Of a stretch of 10,502 nt of DNA, positions 1 to 6,617 are shown in pieces. Each line of letters opens with the position of its first letter. Within the stretch, counting starts at the first letter, position 1. A program made the position numbers and the translations under genes. The stretch spans positions 1 through 10,502 of the forward strand of contig CANQHK010000033.1 of NCBI GenBank assembly GCA_947623645.1, read 5' to 3'. The notes under the pieces are model-generated. The model saw only the letters and a program-made list of their open reading frames with translations. It had not been told where the DNA came from and searched no databases. Source of the stretch: an uncultured Bacilli bacterium. Lineage in GTDB: Bacteria > Bacillota_I > Bacilli_A > RF39 > UBA660.

Positions 1-560
1 CTTGCTTTTCGATCCACTTCTAACTTTGCTTCATTTTCTCTTTCTTTAATATAAGTAGTAATTTCTAAGCTCATCGCTTCTTCTACTTTCTTCATGACTA
101 AATCTTTTGCTTTTTCTCTAGAAATTCCAGAGATTTCTTGTAATACTTTAATCTGTTCTTCTTTAATTTCTTCCACTTTTACTTTTTCGTTTTGGATTTC
201 TTCTTGTTTTTGATTTAAGCGATTTTCTTTTTCATCGAGACTTTCTTCCCTTTTTTGATAAAGTTCTTCTCGCTTATCCATATTCTTTTCTCTTTGAAGA
301 ATTCTCTCTTCTAATTCTTTTACTTCTTTTTTCTTTTCATTTTTTTCTTTTTCTAAGTCTAATTTCAATTTATGAATTTCTTCTTTGGTTTCAAAAATAC
401 TTTCTTTTTTAACTTTTTCAGCATCTTTTCTTGCTTTTTCAAGTATTTCTTCCGCTTTTGTAGTAGCATTTTTTTCTTTCATCATACCTACTACTTTGGT
501 AGCGCCGTAGCCACCTACACTTCCAATAACGATGAGTAAAATGGAGATAATGATATCCAT
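1..560 (-). CDS. rny: Ribonuclease Y, N-terminal part (cut by window edge)
   Basis: RNase Y is the membrane-anchored endoribonuclease that initiates mRNA decay in many Bacillota. Only the first 186 codons are present; the KH and HD catalytic domains lie beyond position 1. What is visible fits the family: a single N-terminal membrane helix (MDIIISILLIVIGSVGGYG, residues 1-19), then a long, highly charged Lys/Glu coiled coil with the family phrase EEIHKLKLDLEKE. After this comes a segment (QEISGISREKAKDLVMKKVEEA) that lines up with the end of the coiled coil just before the KH domain in Bacillus subtilis. The ATG at 558-560 has a perfect GGAGG (568-572) seven bases upstream and a good promoter at 619-647. 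Confidence is high from recalled alignment to the B. subtilis protein. Confidence 0.95.
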   Translation of the reverse strand, partial: MDIIISILLIVIGSVGGYGATKVVGMMKEKNATTKAEEILEKARKDAEKVKKESIFETKEEIHKLKLDLEKEKNEKKKEVKELEERILQREKNMDKREELYQKREESLDEKENRLNQKQEEIQNEKVKVEEIKEEQIKVLQEISGISREKAKDLVMKKVEEAMSLEITTYIKERENEAKLEVDRKA

Positions 561-618
561 ATTTTTTCCTCCATTTCTATATTATAAACAATATCACAAT
601 TTCATAATATCTATATCT

Positions 619-647
619 ATTGTACGTTCTAAAAAGAAATAAGTCAA
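619..647 (-). promoter_or_regulatory. Sigma-A promoter of rny
   Basis: On the minus strand, TTGACT (642-647) and TACAAT (619-624) are separated by exactly 17 bases, close to the vegetative consensus. Transcription would start near 612, leaving a leader of about 50 bases before the rny ATG. It lies beyond the feoB terminator, so rny appears to be transcribed independently of feoAB. Confidence 0.8.
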
Positions 648-877
648 GGGAAAGTTTTTATAGAAATTTTCTACCATTTCATCATAACCTCTACAATTGT
701 ACTGATTTTTTCATAGATTCCAAAAATCTTAGCATATGCTAACAATCGATCAATATTTTTCTCACCTACATTTGTACATACATTACATCATTATGTTGAA
801 CAAATGTAAATATTTTCACAATAAAAATTTTTATATAGCACTTTCTTCCACTCATATTGAAGTATTTGTATTCAAAG
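648..877. other. Intergenic stretch with palindromes, no convincing gene
   Basis: About 230 bases lie between the rny promoter and the feoB terminator. Visible structure: a perfect 14-bp palindrome TTAGCATATGCTAA (729-742), a 10-bp palindrome TACAATTGTA (692-701), and a 9-bp inverted repeat TACATTTGT/ACAAATGTA (767-775 and 800-808). The minus strand has a stop-free run between 785 and 671 whose last 24 codons could start at a TTG (743-745). An AGGTGAG lies some 15 bases upstream of that TTG, too far for a normal ribosome site. The longer open frame across 766-1005 is an antisense shadow running into the feoB terminator. I see no recognisable RNA gene. Confidence 0.5.
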
Positions 878-915
878 AAAGAGTCTATTGAACTTATGCA
901 TTCAATAAACTCTTT
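873..915 (-). terminator. Rho-independent terminator of feoAB
   Basis: The hairpin arms are 878-892 and 901-915, a 15-bp stem with one G-U pair in the minus-strand RNA and an 8-base loop. On the minus strand it begins five bases after the feoB stop, is preceded by an A-run and is followed by TTTCTTTG. The plus strand also shows T's after the stem, so it may work weakly in both directions. Confidence 0.8.
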
Positions 916-920
916 TGTTA

Positions 921-2954
921 TTAAAAAAATGAAAAGACGAAATGAATCATAAAACAAAGAAGAAGACCTAAAATTGTTGGAAGAATAAAAGAAAGAAAAG
1001 TCCATTTCACACTTTTGGTTTCATGATAAATCGTAAGTGTCGTGGTAGAACATGGGAAGTGAAATAGAACAAAGATAGAAGTACAAAGTGCTGTTTCTAG
1101 AGTCCAACCGTTTAAAAGGAAAAGATTTTTCAACTCTACAAGAGAAGTATATTCTTGCATACTGCCCGTAGAAAGATAGCCCATAATCATAATCGGAATA
1201 ACAATTTCATTGGCAGGAAAACCTAAAAGAAAAGCAAGTAAAATAACGCCATCTAAACCGATTCCTCTTGCAAAAGGATCCAAAAAATTCGTACAAATAT
1301 GAAATAGAGAAACTCCTCCCACTTGAATATTGGCAAGTAAAAAGATAAGAGTTCCTGCTGGAATACAAACAATGATTGCTTTTTTTAAAATATGAAGAGT
1401 CTTATCTTTAAAACTTCGAACAATCACTTTTCCTATTTCCGGTTTACGAAACGGTGGAAGTTCTAAAGTAAAGCTTTCTTTTTCCCCTTTCAACAATGTT
1501 TTCGATAAAATGTAAGAAAGTAGAAAAGTCATAATACAAGAAAGTAAAATAAAGAAAGTTAAAATGATAACACAAGAAATACTTGTAAATCCTCCTCCAA
1601 CAAAAAACATAGAAATTAAAGCAATCAACATTGGAAATCTTCCATTGCATGGAACCAAATTATTCGTAAGAATCGAAAGCAATCGTTCTCGTTTCGAATC
1701 AATAATTCTACTACCGGTTACTCCAACAGCATTACAACCAAAACCCATCATCATGGTAAGTGCCTGTTTTCCACAAGCATTACATTTTTGGAAAAGCCCA
1801 TCCATATTAAAAGCAACTCTCGGTAAATATCCCAAATCCTCTAAAAGGGTAAACATTGGAAAGAAAATTGCCATAGGAGGAAGCATGACAGAAACGACCC
1901 AACTTAAAGTTTTCCAGATTCCCGATACAAAAAGCTCTTTCAAGAAAACAGGAAAATGGAGTGCATCAAAAAGAAAAGTTAAATAAACTTCTACTTTGGA
2001 AAATATCCAAAATAAAAAATCAGAAGGATAATTGGATACGACAATCGTTATAAAAAAGACTCCCATCAAAAGAAGAATCATAATTGGAATTCCTGTTTTT
2101 TTATTCGTTAAGATCGCATCAATTCGTCGATTAAGAGCAGTAGTTTTATCCTGTTCTTTAGTAATAGCAGCATCTGCTAACTCTTTTTGTTTTTTTGCAA
2201 AAGCATCACTAACTTCTTCAAGAAGCGAAAATTTTCCTTTCCATTCTTCTAATATAAGACGTTTCAAAGTAAGAATAGAAGAAGTATTTATTTCCTGTTG
2301 ATATTTTTCTTCTACTTTTTTAATAAATGCATCATCCAACAACAATTTTACACTTAAAAAACGACCCGCTAATGGAAGATGTAATTTATGAATTTCTTTT
2401 TCTAAAAGAGAAAGTCCCTCTTCGATTTCCTTAGGATACTCCAATATAAATTGATCTTGCAAATCTTTCTCCACAGTTTTTTCTAAACTTTGTAAAAGTT
2501 CATCCAATCCTTGTTTTTTTCTAGCACTTGTTAAAACAACTTCGATTCCAAGTTTTGAAGAAAGAAGGTTAGAATCAATCGTAATTCCTTTTTTCTTTGC
2601 TTCATCGATTAAATTGACACATAGAACAACTTTTTTAGTAATTTCTAAAATTTGTAAAACAAGATGTAAATTTCTTTCTAGCGAAACAGCATCACAAACA
2701 ACAATAATGGCATCATAAGAATCAAAAACAATCACATCTCTTGCCACTTCTTCTTCCATAGAATGAGTATTTAAAGAATACGTTCCCGGTAAATCAATTA
2801 ACTCATAATCTGTACCATGATAACAAAATTCCCCTTTAGCTGTTTCTACCGTTTTTCCAATCCAATTCCCAGTATGTTGATTTTCTCCTGTTAAAGCATT
2901 AAACACTGTACTTTTCCCAACATTGGGTAAACCTGCTAAAAGAACTCTTTTCAT
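921..2954 (-). CDS. feoB: FeoB-type ferrous iron transporter (GTPase-permease)
   Basis: FeoB is an inner-membrane Fe(II) transporter with a cytosolic N-terminal G domain; some homologues carry manganese. The G motifs are clear: G1 GLPNVGKST (8-16), the G2 region GNWIGKTVE (29-37), G3 DLPG (54-57), G4 NLID (114-117) and G5 TSA (142-144). A helical GDI-like spacer runs to about 270, and the membrane domain starts near 288. Its first Gate region contains LPRVAFNMD, an extra CNAC (391-394) and GFGCN (404-408), followed by the NNLVPCNGRFPML stretch around 431-443. At 677 residues it lies in the short range for the family; E. coli FeoB has 773. The start overlaps the feoA stop as ATGA, with GAGGTGG about ten bases upstream inside feoA, so the two are translationally coupled. 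A terminator follows at once. Confidence 0.95.
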   Translation of the reverse strand: MKRVLLAGLPNVGKSTVFNALTGENQHTGNWIGKTVETAKGEFCYHGTDYELIDLPGTYSLNTHSMEEEVARDVIVFDSYDAIIVVCDAVSLERNLHLVLQILEITKKVVLCVNLIDEAKKKGITIDSNLLSSKLGIEVVLTSARKKQGLDELLQSLEKTVEKDLQDQFILEYPKEIEEGLSLLEKEIHKLHLPLAGRFLSVKLLLDDAFIKKVEEKYQQEINTSSILTLKRLILEEWKGKFSLLEEVSDAFAKKQKELADAAITKEQDKTTALNRRIDAILTNKKTGIPIMILLLMGVFFITIVVSNYPSDFLFWIFSKVEVYLTFLFDALHFPVFLKELFVSGIWKTLSWVVSVMLPPMAIFFPMFTLLEDLGYLPRVAFNMDGLFQKCNACGKQALTMMMGFGCNAVGVTGSRIIDSKRERLLSILTNNLVPCNGRFPMLIALISMFFVGGGFTSISCVIILTFFILLSCIMTFLLSYILSKTLLKGEKESFTLELPPFRKPEIGKVIVRSFKDKTLHILKKAIIVCIPAGTLIFLLANIQVGGVSLFHICTNFLDPFARGIGLDGVILLAFLLGFPANEIVIPIMIMGYLSTGSMQEYTSLVELKNLFLLNGWTLETALCTSIFVLFHFPCSTTTLTIYHETKSVKWTFLSFILPTILGLLLCFMIHFVFSFF

Positions 2955-3181
2955 CCGGTAACTTCCACCTCTATTTTTTTACTATCACATTCTCGAAGTG
3001 CAATTAAAGTATTTTTTATAGAGAAAGCAACAGGTCCATGAAACGATGACTTCATTACACATTCAATCATACTTCCCTTTGTAAAACCAATATCTAAAAG
3101 CCTTTTTTTTATTTCTAAATCTTCATCGATCTTTTTCAAAACTGCTTTTTCCCCTATTTTTAAATGACTTAATGAACACAT
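2951..3181 (-). CDS. feoA: FeoA, SH3-like partner of FeoB
   Basis: A 76-residue cytosolic protein of the FeoA family, a small beta-barrel that supports FeoB transport. Family features seen: LKKIDEDLEIKKRLLDIGFTKGSMIECVMK, written here as LLDIGFTKGSMIE (28-40), which matches the conserved RLxxLGxxxGxxIxV core. A later segment, GPVAFSIKNTLIALRECDSKKI, matches the family pattern G(P)xxxxxxxxxxALRxxEAxxIxV. The reading frame stays open upstream to 3397, but the ATG at 3179-3181 is chosen because it has AAAGGGG seven bases upstream and because the family begins here. The extension would overlap the divergent regulator gene. It is the first gene of the feoAB operon. Confidence 0.93.
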   Translation of the reverse strand: MCSLSHLKIGEKAVLKKIDEDLEIKKRLLDIGFTKGSMIECVMKSSFHGPVAFSIKNTLIALRECDSKKIEVEVTG

Positions 3182-3206
3182 AAAAAATCCCCTTTTCCAT
3201 ATAATT

Positions 3207-3238
3207 AAATATAAGTTTCCTTTATCTAACTTACATTT
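3207..3238. promoter_or_regulatory. Candidate operator for the DtxR/MntR-type regulator
   Basis: An imperfect inverted repeat lies between the divergent feoA and mntR-like genes: 11-bp arms with one mismatch (3207-3217 and 3228-3238) around a 10-base centre, with the inner arms TAAGTT and AACTTA perfect. Size and AT-rich symmetry suit a DtxR-family dimer site. It overlaps where the feoA promoter must lie and is upstream of the regulator's own start. No strong -10/-35 pair could be assigned to either gene. The operator role is inference. Confidence 0.45.
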
Positions 3239-3276
3239 TAATATATGTCTTTTGCATAGGAAAGGAATGGGCAAAA

Positions 3277-3696
3277 ATGAAAGAAAATGAGTTTTATACT
3301 TTAACTGGATATACCAAGAAAGAAAAAAATATTTTAACGGCTGGAATGGAAGATTATTTAGAGATGTGTTATAGAATTTATCAAGAAAAAAAGACAATCC
3401 ATATAAAGGATTTATCTTTTAATTTACATGTAAAAGCCTCATCAAGTACCAAAATGATGAATCGAATCAAAGATTTAGGACTAGTAACTTTTGAAAAATA
3501 TGGAAATATAGAATTAACAGAAGATGGAATGATCTATGGAAAATATCTTTTATACCGCCACAATGTACTTGTGAATTTCTTTCAATTTTTAAATAAAGAA
3601 GATTATAAATTAGAGCAAGTTGAAAAAATAGAACATTTTATAGATACAACCAGTATTCAAAATATTGAAAAGTTATTAAAGAATAAACTTTACTGA
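3277..3696 (+). CDS. DtxR/MntR-family metal-dependent repressor
   Basis: A 139-residue regulator with an N-terminal winged helix (about 22-85) and a helical dimerisation/metal-binding domain (about 86-139). There is no C-terminal SH3 domain, as in MntR and unlike DtxR. Aligned to B. subtilis MntR from memory, all six metal ligands are present: D26 and E29 in GMEDYLE, H95 in LLYRHN, and E116, E119 and H120 in VEKIEH. The Asp at the D8 position (Met in DtxR) is associated with Mn(II) selectivity. The DNA-recognition region is SSSTKMMNRIKDLGLV. It carries about 18 extra N-terminal residues compared with MntR. ATG 3277 is preferred because AGGAAAGG lies upstream (3258-3265) and the Met24 codon has no ribosome site. 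It is divergent from feoAB, its likely target, and its end overlaps the next gene's end by 7 bp. Confidence 0.88.
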   Translation: MKENEFYTLTGYTKKEKNILTAGMEDYLEMCYRIYQEKKTIHIKDLSFNLHVKASSSTKMMNRIKDLGLVTFEKYGNIELTEDGMIYGKYLLYRHNVLVNFFQFLNKEDYKLEQVEKIEHFIDTTSIQNIEKLLKNKLY

Positions 3697-5273
3697 CAAA
3701 CTAAATCTTCTTTTAAATGAACATTTTGTTGATAATCACCTGCTAAACTTGGAGTAGATCCATTTTTCCAGTTCAGATTACTTTTATAATAAATTTGAAT
3801 ATTATCTCCACCACTAGAAATGTCCGTTGGAGAATCAAACTCTCCCCCACAAATATTAATAATTGTACTTCTAAGGTTAGACTTTGTCAAAATAGAATAA
3901 TTTGCACCTTTAAAATATCCATCATAAATATTGGTAACACCTCCTGGTGCATCAGTCATATAAGCATAGTTTTCGCTTACTAAGCTACCACCATAAATAT
4001 TAATAATTCCATTACTTGCCCCATTATTCTTTAGTGAAGCAGAAGTTCCATTATAAATACATAATCCTGTATTATAATCATTATAATCAGAAGTACAATA
4101 ATCTGCTTTTTTTCCACGAATAGTTACAATCCCCTGTTTTTCTGAAGTTCCAGCTTTTTCTATTGTAGAGCAATCGAATTCGTTTGTATTAGAACTATAA
4201 TATCCACTTAATACAGTAAGATTAGCGTTTTCTTTTACCTCTATTAAAGCCCTTTTTTTCGTTGTATTATCGAGATTTAAAATAATCCCTCCTTTATTTT
4301 TAGAACTTTGTAAAATGATATTGCTATCATTTAAAAAACGAATGATTGCTGTAGTAAGATTGTTTGATTCTGGAGTAAACTTTATCACATGTCCATTCAA
4401 ATCAATCGTACTATTTTTATCTGTAAAAGATATTATTTCATCAACATAATTTTCGTCTTTGATTAAAACTATATTATTGTAACTGCTATCCATTTGTGTT
4501 GATGCTTCTTGTAAGGAAGAATAGATTGTGCAGGTTGTATCTCCGGTTATATTTTGAACGCTCATTGTTCCTTCTTCATAACTTGGTAAGGCTTCATTAT
4601 TACATCCTATTATTTTTGCTGTTTCATCTTCCTCTAAATTTAAATTTGGAAAAGTAGTTTTTTCGCTTCCAATAATTTTATCATATACTTTATCTTTATA
4701 AGTAAACATTACTTTATTTTCAACAACTTTTTGAGTTCCTTCTATTTTAATTTTATAACTCAAACTTTTTTGATTAATTTTATGATTCTCTTTTACGTTA
4801 GAATCGATCCAAAATTTTAAACGATAATGAATTGTAGTATCTCCATCAATAGTTCCTTCATCAATTTTGCCATCTTTTTCTTCCATTGTCGACAGGAAAT
4901 TTATAGAGGAATTTCCATCTTTGATAAGGCCATATTTAACAATACCCGTATCCAATCTATTTTCATTTTGTATACTACTTTCTGTTTCTTCTAATTTTAA
5001 AACATAAGACATCACTACATCTGCTTTATTAATTAATTGAAAAGTGAATTCTTTTTCTTGAATAATCCCTACTTCATCATACATAGGCATTGCGTTGTCA
5101 ATCATCAAATTATTTACATCCTCTGAAAGTTCTAACTGCAAATTCCCAGCACGAATCACTTGCTTTCTACTTCCTGTTAAAGTAAGACGAATATAAGCAT
5201 AACTAACTCCAAGAACAACCATTATAATCAAAAATATCATAACACCTATTTTGAATATTTTCTTCTTTTCCAT
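3690..5273 (-). CDS. Exported beta-helix protein with SipW/TasA-like signal sequence
   Basis: A 527-residue protein of unknown function. Residues 2-5 are Lys-rich and 6-23 are hydrophobic, followed by VSYAY, which resembles the cleavage region of TasA/camelysin-type signal peptides processed by SipW-like peptidases; it could also remain as an anchor. Residues about 35-180 look like an all-beta domain (RAGNLQLELSE ... YKIKIEGT). Residues 185-253 form a small module ending in GDTTCTIYSS. Residues about 265-495 have short beta-helix-like repeats with recurring turns such as INIYGGSL, TNIYDGYF and INICGGEF. There are seven cysteines and no LPxTG or other wall anchor. The start is Met at 5271-5273 with GGTGAG/GAGG upstream; the in-frame start ten codons earlier (5303) lies inside the promoter -10. 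It probably acts at the cell surface, perhaps in adhesion or glycan contact, but this is inference only. Confidence 0.8.
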   Translation of the reverse strand: MEKKKIFKIGVMIFLIIMVVLGVSYAYIRLTLTGSRKQVIRAGNLQLELSEDVNNLMIDNAMPMYDEVGIIQEKEFTFQLINKADVVMSYVLKLEETESSIQNENRLDTGIVKYGLIKDGNSSINFLSTMEEKDGKIDEGTIDGDTTIHYRLKFWIDSNVKENHKINQKSLSYKIKIEGTQKVVENKVMFTYKDKVYDKIIGSEKTTFPNLNLEEDETAKIIGCNNEALPSYEEGTMSVQNITGDTTCTIYSSLQEASTQMDSSYNNIVLIKDENYVDEIISFTDKNSTIDLNGHVIKFTPESNNLTTAIIRFLNDSNIILQSSKNKGGIILNLDNTTKKRALIEVKENANLTVLSGYYSSNTNEFDCSTIEKAGTSEKQGIVTIRGKKADYCTSDYNDYNTGLCIYNGTSASLKNNGASNGIINIYGGSLVSENYAYMTDAPGGVTNIYDGYFKGANYSILTKSNLRSTIINICGGEFDSPTDISSGGDNIQIYYKSNLNWKNGSTPSLAGDYQQNVHLKEDLVCQ

Positions 5274-5283
5274 TTTCTCACCA

Positions 5284-5324
5284 ACCTCTATTGTTAATAT
5301 CATTATATATCAACCTTTAGAGGT
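5284..5324. promoter_or_regulatory. Inverted repeat flanking the surface-protein -10 element
   Basis: Perfect 7-bp arms ACCTCTA (5284-5290) and TAGAGGT (5318-5324) bracket the minus-strand -10 box. The lower arm overlaps the surface-protein ribosome site and the upper arm lies in the promoter spacer, next to the -35 box. The wide 27-base spacing would suit two protein-bound half-sites or DNA looping better than an RNA hairpin. The neighbouring XRE regulator is the obvious candidate binder (inference). Confidence 0.35.
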
Positions 5325-5331
5325 AATGCAA
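5302..5331 (-). promoter_or_regulatory. Promoter of the exported beta-helix protein
   Basis: On the minus strand, TTGCAT (5326-5331) and a perfect TATAAT (5302-5307) have an 18-base spacer. Transcription would start near 5295, about 22 bases before the chosen ATG. This rules out the upstream in-frame start at 5303, which falls in the -10 box. Confidence 0.7.
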
Positions 5332-5382
5332 GTATCTTATTTATAATTTTCACTTCTTATAAAATTATATTGAGGTGGAAAT

Positions 5383-5607
5383 ATGGTCGAAGTAAACATC
5401 GAAAAGCTTTTAAAGAAAAAGAAGAAAACAAAATATTGGCTTTGCCAACAAATGAATATAACACACAGAAATTTAAATCGTATCATAAATGGTATAACAT
5501 CCTCTATTTCTTTTAAATACATAGAAGAATTTTGTAATTATTTGGATTGTACACCCGGAGAATTATTCACTGTTTTAAATCATGAAAAAGATAAAAGTCG
5601 TTTTTAG
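5383..5607 (+). CDS. Small XRE/Cro-CI-type DNA-binding regulator
   Basis: A 74-residue protein that is almost entirely one helix-turn-helix domain of the short Cro/CI type (like Pfam HTH_26). The typical path is visible: a basic first helix (NIEKLLKKKKKTKYWL), the turn and recognition helices (MNITHRNLNRIINGITSSISF, about 24-44), and the closing helix YIEEFCNYLDCTPGELF (46-62). The phrase LDCTPGELF is characteristic of the family. ATG 5383 has TGAGGTGG four bases upstream. The promoter is not clear; TATAAT (5342-5347) and TATAAA (5358-5363) are candidates without a good -35. It diverges from the exported protein with about 110 bases between starts, so control of that gene and of itself is plausible. 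The C-terminal codons form one arm of a shared terminator. Confidence 0.88.
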   Translation: MVEVNIEKLLKKKKKTKYWLCQQMNITHRNLNRIINGITSSISFKYIEEFCNYLDCTPGELFTVLNHEKDKSRF

Positions 5608-5626
5608 TTTACTTTTATCTTTTTTT
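5585..5626. terminator. Bidirectional terminator shared by two convergent genes
   Basis: A perfect 14-bp stem, AAAAAGATAAAAGT (5585-5598) with its complement at 5611-5624, closes a 12-base loop (5599-5610). An A-run before and a T-run after the stem make it functional in both directions. The TAG of the XRE gene (5605-5607) and the TAA of the opposite gene (5604-5606) both lie in the loop, so each arm is also the last coding stretch of one of the two genes. Confidence 0.85.
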
Positions 5627-6599
5627 GATAATTTAGTATCGTCGTCAAGATATCTTTATAAATTTTTTTCGTATTGGTATTTTGATATAAAAGAGTAATT
5701 TCTTTTAAATAAGGATTCTTTCCTAAATTTTCTAATAAAAATAAAAACAAAGATAAGTGAAGAGTATAATCTTCTTGAAGAATAGAGGTATCAATAATAA
5801 CTTTGGAAAGAATATTTTTTTCTAGAATTTGAAAACACTCATTAAAGATATAATGAACACTATCTTCTTCTTTAGAAGTAATTTGTTTTTTAAAAGAGAT
5901 TTCTTCTAAATGAAATTCAATATGTTCTTTTTCTAAAACAACATCTGCTTTTTTATCTTTTAAAAATAAAGCGGTATCAGGTTTTATAGTAATGCAATCC
6001 AAATTTTTTTTCAAATGAATAGAACGTTGTATAATTTTTTGAAGATTTTTAAAATTGCATCCAAGGGGTGTTACTCCATAAATAAGTTTGGCAAGTCTTA
6101 AAAAGTTTTGATCCATAGGAATAAAATCATTATCAAAATAAAGAGTTGAATTTTTACAATAAGGACATAAGCAAAGTCCTTTTTTATTGACATATTTTAT
6201 ATCATCTACATAAAAAACCTGTAAGCAATTATAACATGCAGCAACATTGTTCGAAGATAACTTCTCTTCAAAAGGAAGATTTTCTTTTAAAGAAGCAATT
6301 TCTTCAAGCATTTCTTCTAAACTATAATTTGTAGCAGGTAAAAAGTTATCAGGGATTTCCAAAAGGCGGTCAATGATCAAAATAATTTTATTATTTTTAA
6401 TCTTTTCATGATTTAAAATCGTATACAAAAGAATTCTTAAATCTTCTTCGGAAAAGGTATCAATTTCACTTTCCCGAATTGCCCGAAACCTCTCTAAATA
6501 ATGTTTGGGCATAATAAAATAAGTGTTTACATCCCTCGTTAAATCCGGTATCAATTTAATTTTTAAACTTTTGTATTTCTTCAACCACCAATATTTCAA
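5604..6599 (-). CDS. Zinc-ribbon protein with possible degenerate macro-like domain
   Basis: A 331-residue cytosolic protein that I do not recognise by name. Residues 1-115 are helical and acidic. A treble-Cys zinc ribbon follows: CYNC (122-125) paired with CPYC (145-148), plus an extra Cys at 143. The shape recalls the Cys-ribbon segment of uncharacterised cytoplasmic proteins (FYCGKEF ... LCPYCG). From about 201 the pattern resembles a macro (ADP-ribose-binding) domain: ITIKPDTALFLKDKKADVV is like the opening strands, and NPYLKEITLLYQNTNTKKIYKDIL is like the closing strand and helix. The glycine-rich phosphate loop is absent, so binding activity is doubtful. The start is TTG (6597-6599) with GGGGG seven bases upstream (6607-6611); the next Met is residue 30 and lacks such a site. 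It begins 18 bases after the nucleotidase stop, so it is likely co-transcribed with it. Confidence 0.7.
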   Translation of the reverse strand: MKYWWLKKYKSLKIKLIPDLTRDVNTYFIMPKHYLERFRAIRESEIDTFSEEDLRILLYTILNHEKIKNNKIILIIDRLLEIPDNFLPATNYSLEEMLEEIASLKENLPFEEKLSSNNVAACYNCLQVFYVDDIKYVNKKGLCLCPYCKNSTLYFDNDFIPMDQNFLRLAKLIYGVTPLGCNFKNLQKIIQRSIHLKKNLDCITIKPDTALFLKDKKADVVLEKEHIEFHLEEISFKKQITSKEEDSVHYIFNECFQILEKNILSKVIIDTSILQEDYTLHLSLFLFLLENLGKNPYLKEITLLYQNTNTKKIYKDILTTILNYQKKIKVN

Positions 6600-6617
6600 A
6601 TTATATCCCCCTACTTT

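Noticed and set aside
766..1005. 79-codon minus-strand open frame across the feoB 3' end
   Set aside because: It overlaps feoB in another frame, runs through the terminator hairpin, and is Phe/Ser/Ile-rich low-complexity sequence without a ribosome site.
3182..3397. N-terminal extension of feoA by 72 codons
   Set aside because: It would be antisense to the divergent regulator, cross the promoter region, and add sequence unlike FeoA. The ATG at 3181 has a strong ribosome site and the family start.
3694..3696. TGA read as tryptophan (Mollicutes code 4)
   Set aside because: feoA and the regulator both end sensibly at TGA, tryptophans use TGG, and no gene needs TGA readthrough to complete its domains.
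3660..3720. Possible terminator between the MntR-like gene and the exported-protein gene
   Set aside because: Only a six-base AAAGTT/AACTTT pairing is present, with no following T-run on either strand; not convincing.
5274..5303. Ten extra codons at the start of the exported protein
   Set aside because: The alternative start lies within the TATAAT -10 box, upstream of the expected transcription start.
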